The translations under genes were made by a program, and so were the position numbers. From positions 1-64,000 of the forward strand of contig JAIQZU010000039.1 of NCBI GenBank assembly GCA_021776915.1: DNA of 64,000 nucleotides, given 5' to 3'. Shown in pieces: positions 1 to 9,704 of the stretch. The stretch's first letter is position 1, and each line of letters starts with the position of its first letter. Origin of the DNA: Candidatus Scalindua sp. Its GTDB lineage: Bacteria > Planctomycetota > Brocadiia > Brocadiales > Scalinduaceae. The notes beneath the pieces are model-generated. The model saw only the letters and a list, made by a program, of their open reading frames with translations. It did not search any database and was not told the DNA's origin.

Positions 1-1179
1 AAAAACATTAGAAAGTTTATAGATTTACAGAAATCTTCCTACGAGGGGCATTACCTCCTGGGAGTTTTCCTGATTGCAAGCGGAGATAATAAATCTGCGA
101 AGGATACATTAGAAAAGGCCGGGAGTATAGATGCTGAACAAGGCAACATAATAGTCGCAAACGCTCTAATTAATCATATTGAAGGTAATTATAACACGGC
201 GGAAGCTTCTCTTAAGAAGGCGCTAAGCTTAACCGGGGAAATCAATAACCAGATAATCAACATGTTCTTAGCAAACCTTTACCTGTCGCAGGAAAAACTT
301 CCACTATCAAAAGAGAGTTTAAATATATCCGGCGGTTTTATAGATGGATTCAGGCCTGACAACCTTGATTTAAAATCTGATAGCAAAACCAGCCAATCTT
401 TCGCCCACACAAACCTTGCGATCTTTTTCTACCTTAACAAATGGTATGACAAGGCAATTAAGACGTGCGATGCCGCATTAGCAATCCATCCGGATAATCC
501 TATTACTTTGTATGTAAAGGGCAAATCACTTATAGATAAAAAAGATTTTAATCAGGCTCTTTTGCAATTTAAAAAGATCGTTGAAACACAACCTGATTTC
601 TTATCTCCTCATTATGATTTAGCAAGGATTTACTTTGTAATGGGCGACAATGATAAAGCTATTGAAGAATACAAGAGGACAGCAGAGTTAGACCCAAAGG
701 ATGCATCAGTCCACCTCTCTATAGGAAATATATATTCCAGACAGGGGAAAAATGATGAAGCCATTGCCGAATATAAACAGTTCCTTGCCATGGCGCCTGA
801 TTCTCCGATTGGATACAACGAACTGGCTTATCATTATGCGGAACTTGAAACTAACCTTGATGAAGGCCTGGAATATGCTCTAAAAGCGGCCAGGTTAGCG
901 CCAAAAGATGCATCGATCCTGGATACGTTAGGATGGGTATATTTTAAAAAAGGCAATCTTGAAAAAGCTCTCGAAAACCTGAGATCTGCAGTCGAATTTG
1001 GACCAAACTCGCCAACAATAAGATACCATCTAGGAATGGCACATTATAGAAACAGGAATCTCAACAACGCCTTAAACGAATTCAATAACTCTTTATCAAT
1101 CTCGGGAAGATTCAGCGAATCATCCCGGTCTAAAAAAATGATTAGATTAATTGGAAGCCAGTTGAGCCAAACACAATAA
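1..1179 (+). CDS. TPR-repeat protein, 5' end outside window
   Basis: The reading frame is open from the first base, so this is the C-terminal ~392 residues of a longer tetratricopeptide-repeat protein; the first in-window ATG (262) is probably internal. Repeated TPR signatures such as A...Y...G....A...F..A and 'LDTLGWVYFKKGNLEKAL' run through residues 20-380. TPR arrays are protein-protein interaction scaffolds. The 'DTLGWVYFKKG' type of repeat resembles the C-terminal part of PEP-CTERM/PrsT-like export TPR proteins, but no other element of such a system is in view. The specific partner is unknown. Confidence 0.85.
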   Translation, partial: KNIRKFIDLQKSSYEGHYLLGVFLIASGDNKSAKDTLEKAGSIDAEQGNIIVANALINHIEGNYNTAEASLKKALSLTGEINNQIINMFLANLYLSQEKLPLSKESLNISGGFIDGFRPDNLDLKSDSKTSQSFAHTNLAIFFYLNKWYDKAIKTCDAALAIHPDNPITLYVKGKSLIDKKDFNQALLQFKKIVETQPDFLSPHYDLARIYFVMGDNDKAIEEYKRTAELDPKDASVHLSIGNIYSRQGKNDEAIAEYKQFLAMAPDSPIGYNELAYHYAELETNLDEGLEYALKAARLAPKDASILDTLGWVYFKKGNLEKALENLRSAVEFGPNSPTIRYHLGMAHYRNRNLNNALNEFNNSLSISGRFSESSRSKKMIRLIGSQLSQTQ

Positions 1180-1207
1180 AAAAGGTTTTAGAAATAATTA
1201 CTACCTA

Positions 1208-1331
1208 TATTGAGCGATTTCGTAGCCGCAACCTTGAGGTTGCGTAACTTACGTAAACCCATCAAGTGGTGAAAAACGCAGGCTAAAGCCAGCGGCTACA
1301 ACGGCATGTAATATAAAATCGCTCAATTTAG
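1208..1331. repeat. Repeat A copy 1 (MITE/REP-like, ~125 bp)
   Basis: The ends are inverted repeats (TTGAGCGATTT ... AAATCGCTCAATTTA). The interior holds two further dyads, CCGCAACCTTGAGGTTGCG and CAGGCTAAAGCCAGCGGCTAC. Near-identical copies lie at 11219-11344 (opposite orientation) and 17754-17880. There is no coding capacity. It looks like a non-autonomous palindromic mobile repeat. Confidence 0.85.
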
Positions 1332-1344
1332 GTACTATTCAAAT

Positions 1345-2019
1345 ATGAAGAAACCATATCTATTAATAATTACGGTAATTCTGTGTCTGGCATTAACAGG
1401 TAGTATGTCTCCGGCAGAGGACTCTGACGCAGAGTCGATAGAGGCATGCAAGCAGGCAGCAATTGAAAATCCTGATGATGCAACAGCTCATTTTAATCTC
1501 GGTGTTGCCTATCTCAAATCAGGTATGTACAATGAGGCGATTGAGGCATTCCAGCAGGCAATAAAGATTGACCCTGATAATGGCAAGTCTCATAAAACTC
1601 TCGGTTACGTCTATTTAAATTTACACATGTATAAAGAGGCGATTGAAGCGTTAAATCACGTAATAAGGATTAACCCTGATGCAACCGCTCATTACAATCT
1701 TGGTTTTGTCTATGGCAAAGCAGGCATGTATAAAGAGGCGATTGAGGTGTACAAGCGTGCAATATTTATTCACCCTGATTATATAAATGCTTATAATAAT
1801 CTCGGTAATGCCTATGGTGAACTGGGCATGTACAAAGAGGCGATTGAGGCGTTAATGGTTGCGATAAGGAGATCCCCTGACCATGCAATGTCTTATTATA
1901 ATCTCGGCCTTATTTATAATCTATCAAACGACAAAGACTCTGCCCTGAAGCAGTATGAAATGCTGGAAAGCCTTGACTCCGATCTGGCAGACAAACTGTT
2001 TATATTAATTAAAAAATAA
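1345..2019 (+). CDS. Exported TPR-repeat protein
   Basis: 224 residues. The N-terminus is a signal peptide (K-K at 2-3, then a hydrophobic stretch to about residue 20). Five to six regular 34-residue TPR units follow, with the recurrent core 'GMYKEAIEA', so the repeats are recently amplified or under tight homogenisation. Likely a periplasmic or cell-envelope scaffold. It is separated from the upstream TPR gene by repeat A, so the two are probably not one transcript. The specific role is unknown. Confidence 0.8.
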   Translation: MKKPYLLIITVILCLALTGSMSPAEDSDAESIEACKQAAIENPDDATAHFNLGVAYLKSGMYNEAIEAFQQAIKIDPDNGKSHKTLGYVYLNLHMYKEAIEALNHVIRINPDATAHYNLGFVYGKAGMYKEAIEVYKRAIFIHPDYINAYNNLGNAYGELGMYKEAIEALMVAIRRSPDHAMSYYNLGLIYNLSNDKDSALKQYEMLESLDSDLADKLFILIKK

Positions 2020-2189
2020 CTCAGGGTGGAAAACATCCTGCGCCAAACTACATATCACCCACCAAACAAACCGTCGGGCATGCCTGTAGTGGCCCTGTGG
2101 ATCTGGGATGATCAAACGTAATAAGCTCATCGCTTTTCCTGTTATTTATTGTCTATAAGCGAAGGTCAGGCCGGTTATTTGGAATATCC

Positions 2190-2219
2190 TTGACACCTTA
2201 AAAACGTTTTTTATATAAT
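2190..2219 (+). promoter_or_regulatory. Sigma70-type promoter for the tRNA-Cys/tRNA-Leu unit
   Basis: TTGACA (2190-2195), an 18-base spacer and TATAAT (2214-2219) lie about 125 bases upstream of tRNA-Cys. The rest of the 2020-2343 intergenic stretch shows nothing else recognisable. Confidence 0.65.
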
Positions 2220-2343
2220 CTCAGCCTTGTTTATAACGTATCTGAATCTCTATAACATTTCGAATGAATTTGCCCTTCAGGTCAACCATGCGGGTAATCA
2301 TACCGATAGCATTTATAGATACTCCAGAATATGAGTGGTTTGA

Positions 2344-2419
2344 GGCGGCATGGCCAAGTGGACTAAGGCAGCGGATTGCAAATCCGTTATCCAGGGTTCG
2401 AATCCCTGTGCCGCCTCCA
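2344..2419 (+). tRNA. tRNA-Cys (GCA)
   Basis: Cloverleaf with acceptor GGCGGCA/TGCCGCC, anticodon loop TTGCAAA giving GCA, T-loop GTTCGAATC, discriminator T (usual for tRNA-Cys) and encoded CCA. Confidence 0.96.
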
Positions 2420-2436
2420 TTTTTTTGTGATTTAAT

Positions 2437-2519
2437 GGGCGGGTGGTGGAATGGCAGACACGAGGGACTTAAAATCCCTTCCTCGCAAGGGGGTGAGGGT
2501 TCGACTCCCTCTCCGCCCA
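2437..2519 (+). tRNA. tRNA-Leu (UAA)
   Basis: Class II tRNA with a long variable arm (CCTCGCAAGGGGGTG). Acceptor GGGCGGG/TCCGCCC, anticodon loop CTTAAAA giving UAA, discriminator A. CCA is not encoded. It lies 17 bases after tRNA-Cys, probably co-transcribed. Confidence 0.95.
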
Positions 2520-2719
2520 TTTCTCAAATCATAAACAATAATCACACAAAGTCCCCAGTGAAATCAAGTACTGTTACACGGTGCAGGCACGGAGATTCCC
2601 CGGACAAAAAACGCCGAGGACAAGCACTAAGAAAACGAATTTAAAAAAACAAAAGATAATGGTTTTTACCCTTTGTTTGCTTTGTAACTTCGTGTGAGGA
2701 ATATAAAGACCAACTACTG

Positions 2720-3340
2720 CTATCCATAAATAGCTTTTTCGCGTGCGATACGTTTAAGTTCCTGAGTATAAAAGAGTTCGTCCTGATCTCCGGATCCGGA
2801 TTCAGTACCTCCGCCAACATTTTCTAAATGTTTATTCAGTTTAACCAGTTTTCCTGTAGCCCGCTCTGCAGCTTCAATATCCACACTCTTCTTCTCCCTT
2901 GCCTTTTCTACCTTCTCCTGCACGTTACCCTTTCCTTTCAGTTCAGCAAGCTTTGCACGTGCATTTCTAATCTCCTCAATATCTTTGTTTTTAGACACGT
3001 CCTTTCCCTCTGATTCATTGCCGGCTTCAATATCACAAATCTTCTGCTCTAATTGCGAGCTAAACTCCTTTACTTGAGAATCTGAAAACTTTCCCACCTC
3101 ACGTATATTTTTATCCACATCTTCGTTCATCTTGTTAAGTCTTGTACGAAGGCTTTCAATCTCAGAGATATAGCGTTTAATTGAATCAGCACATTTGCTC
3201 TGCCCTTTAAAACTTTTCAGATTAATAAGCTTATCTTTCCACCGAGAGACAGATTCCAAAAGGAACTCAATCTCGCTTCGTATCAAATTCTTCTCATGAA
3301 TATCCTGCTTTAGTTTTTTCTCAATGATTGTAGCTACCAT
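2720..3340 (-). CDS. Hypothetical coiled-coil protein
   Basis: About 206 residues, highly charged (Lys/Glu-rich), with long predicted helices over roughly residues 1-190 and a Gly/Ser linker 'GGGTESGSGDQDELF' near the C-terminus. There is no signal peptide or transmembrane segment. I choose the ATG at 3340 because GGAGGGG lies just upstream; an ATG 18 bases earlier would swallow that ribosome-binding site. It lies downstream of pyrBI on the same strand with a ~65-base gap. No family recognised. Confidence 0.65.
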   Translation of the reverse strand: MVATIIEKKLKQDIHEKNLIRSEIEFLLESVSRWKDKLINLKSFKGQSKCADSIKRYISEIESLRTRLNKMNEDVDKNIREVGKFSDSQVKEFSSQLEQKICDIEAGNESEGKDVSKNKDIEEIRNARAKLAELKGKGNVQEKVEKAREKKSVDIEAAERATGKLVKLNKHLENVGGGTESGSGDQDELFYTQELKRIAREKAIYG

Positions 3341-3405
3341 ATTCCCCTCCATTCTCAAACCAGGTTTAATTTTTAATTTTTCTTCGGATAATCAGGATTT
3401 AATAT

Positions 3406-3855
3406 TTATACTAGCTCAATATCATCCTCACCCATATGACGTTCGCAATAGTGACATCTTATCCTTATCGGATTCTTATTTATTACATGAAATCTGCTTT
3501 TTACTTTCTGATGGTTGCTGACACAATTTGGATTAAAACATTTCAGGAATTCTTCTATAGACTCCGGTATAGCAACTTTAAATTTTTCTACAACTTCAGA
3601 ACCCTTGATAATATTAACAGTTGCATCCGGAGCAATTAATGATATTTTGTTTACTTCCTCCTGTGTAAGGAGCTTCCCTCCAATCTTTATAATACCTTTA
3701 GTGCCCAACTTCTTACTAGATAAATTGTACCCGATCAAAACTACCTGATCTATATCCTGGATGTTCAATATATTGACAACTTTGAATGTGTTTCTACTCG
3801 CAATCTGGTCAATAACCGTACCTTCTTCAATTGCTGAAACCTCAACTTTTTTCAT
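3406..3855 (-). CDS. pyrI: Aspartate carbamoyltransferase regulatory subunit
   Basis: 149 residues, the normal length for PyrI, the allosteric nucleotide-binding subunit that assembles with PyrB trimers. The C-terminal zinc domain is intact: Cys106, Cys111, Cys134 and Cys137 (CX4C...CX2C), which contact the catalytic subunit. The start overlaps the pyrB stop as ATGA, so the two are translationally coupled. Bacterial PyrI is patchily distributed, being common in archaea and enterobacteria, so its presence is mildly notable. Confidence 0.95.
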   Translation of the reverse strand: MKKVEVSAIEEGTVIDQIASRNTFKVVNILNIQDIDQVVLIGYNLSSKKLGTKGIIKIGGKLLTQEEVNKISLIAPDATVNIIKGSEVVEKFKVAIPESIEEFLKCFNPNCVSNHQKVKSRFHVINKNPIRIRCHYCERHMGEDDIELV

Positions 3856-4778
3856 TGTATGGCACCCAATACCAAGGCCAATAATGTTTCTCTTACCGGA
3901 ATACCACTATGAGCCTGCTGAAAGTACACCGCAAAGCTTGTAGCGTCCAGGCTTTCATCCATCTCGTCTACCCTTGGCAGGGGATGGAGTATCTTAAGAT
4001 CTTCCTTAACATTTAACTCATCCATAACGGCTTTACTGAGCTTATAAATACCTCTTACTTTTTCATACTCTACAGGGTCTGAAAACCGCTCCTTCTGTAT
4101 CCTTGTGCAATAAAGAATATCAAGCTTGCTGCTTACTTCGCTTAGAGACTCCACCTCATGATATGAAACATTTCTTGATCCTAACTCCTCCAGATAATCT
4201 TTAGGAGTCTTGAGACTTGGTGGTGAAATAAAGTACATCTCTGCATTAAAGTTGGCCATGGCATATGCCAGTGAGTGTGCAGTCCTGCCATATTTTAAAT
4301 CTCCCAGAAACCCAATCGACAAGTTCTCAAGTTCACCTTTCACCTTTTTTATAGTATAAAGGTCTACAAAGGTCTGGGTTGGATGCTGGCTTGCCCCGTC
4401 ACCGCCATTAATAACCGGAATGCTTACGGAATCAGCCGTAAGCCTGGAAGCGCCTTCAAGGAAATGCCTTAAAACAATAATATCACAATAACCTTCAATA
4501 ATTTTAACTGAGTCCCTTAGTGATTCGCCCTTTACGCTAGACGTTGTTCCAAGTTCATCAAACCCGACAACCTCTCCTCCAAGTCGTTTCATTGCCGTTT
4601 CAAAACTCAATCTCGTTCGCGTTGAAGGTTCAAAAAAAAGATTTGCAAGCACCTTCCCCTTTAGAATTTCAGAACTACCTTCTTTCTCCATCCTCTTTGA
4701 TATGTCAAGAATGTATAATATTTCCTCTTTTGTAAAGTCCAGGATGGAAATTATATCTTTGTTTTTTAAGCTTATCAT
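3852..4778 (-). CDS. pyrB: Aspartate carbamoyltransferase catalytic subunit
   Basis: 308 residues. Catalyses carbamoyl phosphate + aspartate to N-carbamoylaspartate, the committed step of pyrimidine synthesis. The carbamoyl-phosphate motif PSTRTR is at residues 51-56; HPTQ and HPLPR motifs are also present. First gene of a pyrB-pyrI pair. It is divergent from apgM across ~270 bases that hold both promoters (for apgM a TATAAT-like box near 4912). Confidence 0.96.
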   Translation of the reverse strand: MISLKNKDIISILDFTKEEILYILDISKRMEKEGSSEILKGKVLANLFFEPSTRTRLSFETAMKRLGGEVVGFDELGTTSSVKGESLRDSVKIIEGYCDIIVLRHFLEGASRLTADSVSIPVINGGDGASQHPTQTFVDLYTIKKVKGELENLSIGFLGDLKYGRTAHSLAYAMANFNAEMYFISPPSLKTPKDYLEELGSRNVSYHEVESLSEVSSKLDILYCTRIQKERFSDPVEYEKVRGIYKLSKAVMDELNVKEDLKILHPLPRVDEMDESLDATSFAVYFQQAHSGIPVRETLLALVLGAIQ

Positions 4779-5049
4779 TGGTCTACGTTAACTTGCTTGC
4801 TGGTAATTGCTTTATGATATTATCAAAGAGGGTTTAACATAACAAGAGAAAAACACCTGGAAAGGTATGACAAGTAGCGCCCTTAACAACATTTACATTC
4901 AAATTATATTGATATAATTATGGGGGTCTGTTATATTGAACTTTCTGGCTTCTTTTCAAACAAGCTCCGGATTTCTTGCGAAAGCAGGGTTACCTCCCTG
5001 CCCGACAAATGGCAGACGGGCCTTTCAGGAGGAATACAATTCTTATAAT

Positions 5050-6246
5050 ATGAAATATTGCATCATCATTCCTGATGGAATGGCCGATTATAAACTGGAA
5101 AAACTCAGCAACAGAACACCACTGGAAGCGGCAAGAACACCTAACCTGGATAATATAGCCTCTGGGGGAGCACTTGGACTCGTCAACACCATACCAAAAG
5201 GATTCAAACCGGGAAGTGATATTGCATGCCTTTCAGTGTTAGGTTACGATCCGGAAGTTTACTATACAGGACGTGCACCGCTTGAATCTGCAAGTTTAGG
5301 CATCAAGCTGGGAAAGCAGGACTGGGCCGTTCGCTGCAATTTAATCACAATGAATGATGGCATACTGGAAGACTTTACTGCTGGCCATATATCCGATAAT
5401 GAGGCAAAGCTAATCATCTCATTTTTGAATGAAAGTCTGGGAAACGACAACATCAGCTTCCATGCAGGCAAGAGCTATCGAAACATAATGATTTACAATG
5501 GAGATAGCATGATAGAGGCTGATTGCACTCCCCCTCATGACATCATCGGCAAATCAATAAAACAATATTTACCAAAAGGAAATGGCAGTGAAATATTAAT
5601 AAATTTAATGAATAGTTCACACCCTTTACTTATGAATCATAACATAAACAAAGTAAGGATAGACCTTGGTAATAATCCCGCCAATATGATCTGGCTGTGG
5701 GGACAGGGGCAACGTCCTTCTATTGTTCCTTTTAAAGAGTTATACGGAATCTCAGGCGCAGTCATAACAGGTGTCGATTTATTAAAAGGCCTTGCGACTT
5801 ATCTTGACTGGAACATCATAGACGTTCCTGGCGCCACTGCGTATTTTGACACCGATTATGATGCCAAGGCACGATATGCAATTAAAGCGATGGAAACACA
5901 TGATCTGGTTTTAATACATATTGAGGCTCCGGATGAAGCAGGCCATGAGGGAAATATCCATGAAAAGATTCGGGCTATTGAAAATATCGACAGGAAAATC
6001 ATCGGTCCGGTTTTCGATGCGCTACAAAAATATAAGGAATTCCGCATGCTTATACTACCAGACCATTATACACCAATAAGCAAAAGAACTCATACCTCAG
6101 AACCTGTACCTTTTACCATTTACAGCACAGATTCAATTGAAAAAAGCAAACTTGCTTTCTCAGAATCAAATGCAAAACAAACCGGCCTGAGGGTGAAAAA
6201 AGGATATGAATTAATGAATAAATTTATCAATGGCGATATCGCTTAA
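5050..6246 (+). CDS. apgM: 2,3-bisphosphoglycerate-independent phosphoglycerate mutase, archaeal (ApgM) type
   Basis: About 398 residues. Interconverts 3- and 2-phosphoglycerate in glycolysis/gluconeogenesis. The N-terminal 'IIIPDGMADYK' gives the metal-binding Asp of the alkaline-phosphatase superfamily, and C-terminal 'HIEAPDEAGHEGN' and 'ILPDHYTP' supply further metal ligands. The frame is open upstream to 4936, but those residues resemble a repeat (CCTGCCCGACAAATGGCAG, palindromic, recurring near 53655), so I take the ATG at 5050. The 3' end overlaps that of convergent miaB by 36 bases. Confidence 0.92.
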   Translation: MKYCIIIPDGMADYKLEKLSNRTPLEAARTPNLDNIASGGALGLVNTIPKGFKPGSDIACLSVLGYDPEVYYTGRAPLESASLGIKLGKQDWAVRCNLITMNDGILEDFTAGHISDNEAKLIISFLNESLGNDNISFHAGKSYRNIMIYNGDSMIEADCTPPHDIIGKSIKQYLPKGNGSEILINLMNSSHPLLMNHNINKVRIDLGNNPANMIWLWGQGQRPSIVPFKELYGISGAVITGVDLLKGLATYLDWNIIDVPGATAYFDTDYDAKARYAIKAMETHDLVLIHIEAPDEAGHEGNIHEKIRAIENIDRKIIGPVFDALQKYKEFRMLILPDHYTPISKRTHTSEPVPFTIYSTDSIEKSKLAFSESNAKQTGLRVKKGYELMNKFINGDIA

Positions 6247-7605
6247 ATCACCGAAAAGTGTTAAATCTGTTGAATCTACAATATCAATATTGACAAGCTT
6301 ACCAGACATTAAAGAGGATGCATCAGCTTGATTACTTTCTTCCGGCAGGTCAAAGGCAACAATCTGATTTTGCCTTGTCCTCCCGCTTAATCTGCCTGCA
6401 TCAGATTTACTCGTCCCTTCCACCAGAACCTCAACAGACTTCCCAACCATCTTCCTGTTTTCTTCAGTACTTATCTTCTTCTGCAGATCCAGCAATATAT
6501 GATTTCTTCTTTTCTTTGTTTCTTCCTGCACGTCATCAAGAAATTCTGTAGCTGCAGTTCCCGATCTTGACGAGTATTTAAATATAAAACTATTCTGGCA
6601 GCGTACATCGTTTAACAATCTCACTGTGTCTTCAAAGTCCTCCTCTGTCTCACCGGAAAAGCCCACAATAAAGTCACTGGCAATTTTAATGTCTGGCACT
6701 AAAGACTTAGCCATCTCAACAAGTTCTCTATAGTGTGCAGACGTATATTGCCGTCTCATTTTCTTCAATATTCTGTCTGAACCTGACTGTGCCGGCATGT
6801 GCAGATATTCACAAACCCCGGGCAATTCTCCAACAGCCTCTAATATCTCCTTAGTCATATCCCTCGGATGAGAGGTAACAAAACGGATTCTTTCTATACC
6901 TTCAATTGGGTCCAGTTTTCTGAGCAGTGTGGCTAAAGTAACACTCCCATTCAAACCCTTTCCGTAAGAGTTTACATTTTGACCCAATAGAGTAACCTCT
7001 TTACAACCATCATCCGCAAGGCGCTTAACCTCATCTATGATATCTGTAACAGGCCTGCTGAATTCACGCCCCCTGACATACGGTACAATGCAATAAGAGC
7101 AGAAATTATCGCATCCCCTCATGATAGACACAAAAGCATTGTACCGGTTTTGCCTCTGTGTAACCAATCGGTCAAAGCTTACTTCACCATCTTCATCAAT
7201 AGCCAGAATGCGGTTATTGGTTCCATTAATTTCTTCGAGTAACTCAGGAAGTTTAGAAAACATCCTCGTACCGCAGACAAGATTAACATGAGGCATCCGT
7301 TTGAATATTCTGTCTCCCTCATTTTGTGCCATACATCCCAGTACGCCAAGAATCAGTTTCGGGTTCTTTTCCTTTTGATCTCTCAAACTGCCGAGTTGTG
7401 AATATACCTTGTGCTCAGCCTTGTCACGCACACTGCAAGTATTCAGAAGGATAACGTCCGCATCTTTCTCATCTTCGGCAAAAGCGTAACCTCTCTTCGC
7501 AAGTGAGCCTATTGACAACTCCGAATCCAGCTTATTCATCTGGCAGCCATAAGTCTTGATAAAAACTTTAGTTTGATTTGTATTCATAGATTTCATCTTT
7601 GACAT
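6211..7605 (-). CDS. miaB: tRNA-2-methylthio-N6-dimethylallyladenosine synthase
   Basis: 464 residues. Radical-SAM methylthiotransferase that converts i6A37 to ms2i6A37 in tRNAs reading U-starting codons. The N-terminal UPF0004 domain has its three cluster cysteines (in TYGCQMN, LNTCSVRD and VLGCMAQN). The radical-SAM motif is CDNFCSYC, and a C-terminal TRAM domain follows. Three Met codons lie in the first seven residues, so the exact start is uncertain by up to 18 bases. Confidence 0.95.
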   Translation of the reverse strand: MSKMKSMNTNQTKVFIKTYGCQMNKLDSELSIGSLAKRGYAFAEDEKDADVILLNTCSVRDKAEHKVYSQLGSLRDQKEKNPKLILGVLGCMAQNEGDRIFKRMPHVNLVCGTRMFSKLPELLEEINGTNNRILAIDEDGEVSFDRLVTQRQNRYNAFVSIMRGCDNFCSYCIVPYVRGREFSRPVTDIIDEVKRLADDGCKEVTLLGQNVNSYGKGLNGSVTLATLLRKLDPIEGIERIRFVTSHPRDMTKEILEAVGELPGVCEYLHMPAQSGSDRILKKMRRQYTSAHYRELVEMAKSLVPDIKIASDFIVGFSGETEEDFEDTVRLLNDVRCQNSFIFKYSSRSGTAATEFLDDVQEETKKRRNHILLDLQKKISTEENRKMVGKSVEVLVEGTSKSDAGRLSGRTRQNQIVAFDLPEESNQADASSLMSGKLVNIDIVDSTDLTLFGDLSDIAIDKFIH

Positions 7606-7747
7606 TCTTTATTTTCTCATTTTATCTATACTATATACTGTATGGATATTATAATATCTTGAATAGTTAAACTGAAAAATAAAATATCTTTTCTTACCTA
7701 ACCAATTTCTTTATTATTCTGCTTTCTCTATTTTTCAAAATGCAGTT

Positions 7748-8131
7748 ATGGCAGACACGGCTGTATTAATATATGATGATAGATGTAGCTTATGCTGTGG
7801 TTGTATGAGGTGGCTTAAGTTGCATGCAATTGGGAGCGACGCATTCGAGTTTATCCCATGCCAGTCTAAGAAACGTATGAGTCTATTTCCCAGTTTAAAC
7901 GAGAAGAAATGTCTGGAGGAGTTACACATGGTTCTTCCTGATGGGCAAATCCTTACAGGCGACAGGTCACTACCGGAAATCCTTATACGGCTGAGGTATT
8001 TCAGGCGACTGGCTGTTTTATTCAGAATACCTGTAATCCGCTTGTTTTCGTATGCCGTCTACCGTTTGATAGCTAACAACAGATACATTATCTCACGAAC
8101 AATATTGCCTCTGACAGAAGAAAAAATATAA
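7748..8131 (+). CDS. DCC-family thiol-disulfide oxidoreductase-like protein (DUF393)
   Basis: 127 residues. The N-terminal 'YDDRCSLCCGC' matches the DxxCxxC signature of the DCC family, thioredoxin-like proteins of poorly known redox function. The middle 'GDRSLPEILIRL' and the Arg-rich helix are also family-typical. Stand-alone gene between convergent/divergent neighbours. Substrate unknown. Confidence 0.85.
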   Translation: MADTAVLIYDDRCSLCCGCMRWLKLHAIGSDAFEFIPCQSKKRMSLFPSLNEKKCLEELHMVLPDGQILTGDRSLPEILIRLRYFRRLAVLFRIPVIRLFSYAVYRLIANNRYIISRTILPLTEEKI

Positions 8132-8250
8132 GGTTACACAGTATGCTTTTCCCCTGTTTACAACAAACACAAACGTCATATTATACTCCTATGACGGGAA
8201 CGCCTATCTTTTAACCGGTGCTACTCAGAAATCCTGTCTTCAAAATTGCC

Positions 8251-8487
8251 CTAATCCATATGGGTGCATGCTTCCTGGATTAACGGCAGAAGATTCGTTA
8301 TCTCTTCCTTAGTCAATCTTCCCAACTTGGCAAACCTTAATTCACCTTGACTATTTTTGTTCTCCCTGGATATTTGCAGTTTCTTGGTCCCCTTATTGTA
8401 GGAATAAATACTTGCTGTTAAACGTTCATTATCATTTTCCCAGGACTTTGCGAACACACATTCATCCAATTCTTTGTCATACGGCAT
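8251..8487 (-). CDS. Small hypothetical protein, 78 residues
   Basis: A TAGGAGG ribosome-binding site sits at proper spacing before the ATG. The product has a predicted beta-rich first half (ending 'KKLQISRENKNSQGELRF') and a C-terminal helix 'LTKEEITNLLPLIQEA'. No family recognised with certainty. The good initiation signal and balanced composition support a real gene. Confidence 0.65.
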   Translation of the reverse strand: MPYDKELDECVFAKSWENDNERLTASIYSYNKGTKKLQISRENKNSQGELRFAKLGRLTKEEITNLLPLIQEACTHMD

Positions 8488-8717
8488 ATTTAACCTCCTG
8501 CTATTAAGTTAAAACATTACCTTTTAAATGTATACAAGATTAAGCTTCATCCTTATTCAAATATAAATTATCTGCTATAAGCAGCTTCATTAATCTTTAG
8601 GATACCCAATACATTTATTTCAATCACCGGATGTGTGAGATTCGCATGAATATATTAAATACAGAATGTCATAATGTCAATGATTATAATTGCTTAATAT
8701 CTTTTTAGACAGAGTCG

Positions 8718-9704
8718 TTATACTTTTTTTTCAGGAGGCATTGTCCTCAATACTGCCTCTTTAAATGACATTGTTTCAAACGGGAAATATTCCTTGATGG
8801 ATTCATCATGGCAGATAGCCTCACTCTTCAGCCCTTCTACCAGACATCTTGTTATTGAGTTTGGTATCGGCGTAAGTAAACTTGCCAGATATGTATAAAG
8901 CCCGATATTAAGAAAAGGAAACGGAATGAAAATTGTTCTTTTATCAAGAAGTTTGGCAAGAACCTTCAGCAGCTCCTTATATGTCAAAACGTCTCTCCCC
9001 CCTATATCAAAATCTTTCCCCACGGTTTCTGGAACTTCCAGGACACCGACAAGATATTTGATTACATCACCTATCGCCACAGGTTGGCATTTATTTCTTG
9101 CCTGAAGCGGAAATGGAATAACTGGAAGTCTTTTCACAAGATACCGCATAATCTCATAAGAAGCGCTCCCCTTACCTACAATAATAGCCGCACGAAGAAC
9201 AGTTACCGGCGTCTTCCCTTTTCTTAATTCTCTGGCCACCTCCATGCGATTGCACAGATGAGACGAGAGCGAACTCCTGGTATCCCCAAGTCCTCCCAGG
9301 TAAATTAGCCTTTTAACGTGTTTTTCACCTGCAACCTTTCTAAAGTTAACAGATGCCCTGATATCTGCGGCCTCAAAGCTTTTAGACCCTAAACGCATGG
9401 AATGAATTAGATAATAAGCGGTATCGATCCCGTCAAGAGCAGTATTCAGATGTTTCTCATTCAAGGCATCCGCAACAACTATTTCAGCCCCTGCCCATCT
9501 ACTCTTATATGCAGAATTTGTTCCCCTCAGCATCACTCTCACCTTATATCCTCTTGCCAATAACTCGGGAACTAATCTGCCGCCCACATGCCCTGAAGCG
9601 CCGGTAACTAAAATTGTACCGACATGAGGAAGAGGCTTTGAGGGTAAATCACTGCAAAACAGCCCTTCTTCCTTACATATATCAGCAACAGAAGAATTAT
9701 TCAT
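8718..9704 (-). CDS. NAD(P)-binding Rossmann protein (atypical SDR / NmrA- or NDUFA9-like)
   Basis: 328 residues. Dinucleotide-binding motif 'VTGASGHVGG' is at about residues 33-42, followed by the short-chain-dehydrogenase fold with 'DTAYYLIHSM' and 'LGGLGD'. This matches the complex-I-NDUFA9-like/YcfA group of extended SDRs, which often lack the catalytic YxxxK. A ~30-residue N-terminal extension precedes the Rossmann fold. Substrate unknown; no pathway neighbours. Confidence 0.8.
   Translation of the reverse strand: MNNSSVADICKEEGLFCSDLPSKPLPHVGTILVTGASGHVGGRLVPELLARGYKVRVMLRGTNSAYKSRWAGAEIVVADALNEKHLNTALDGIDTAYYLIHSMRLGSKSFEAADIRASVNFRKVAGEKHVKRLIYLGGLGDTRSSLSSHLCNRMEVARELRKGKTPVTVLRAAIIVGKGSASYEIMRYLVKRLPVIPFPLQARNKCQPVAIGDVIKYLVGVLEVPETVGKDFDIGGRDVLTYKELLKVLAKLLDKRTIFIPFPFLNIGLYTYLASLLTPIPNSITRCLVEGLKSEAICHDESIKEYFPFETMSFKEAVLRTMPPEKKV

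Noticed and set aside
2221-2644. Open frames on both strands over 2221-2644
   Set aside because: They run through tRNA-Cys and tRNA-Leu; no ribosome-binding site or protein-like composition.
4936-5049. Upstream start for ApgM at 4936
   Set aside because: The extra 38 residues cover a palindromic repeat and have no family counterpart.
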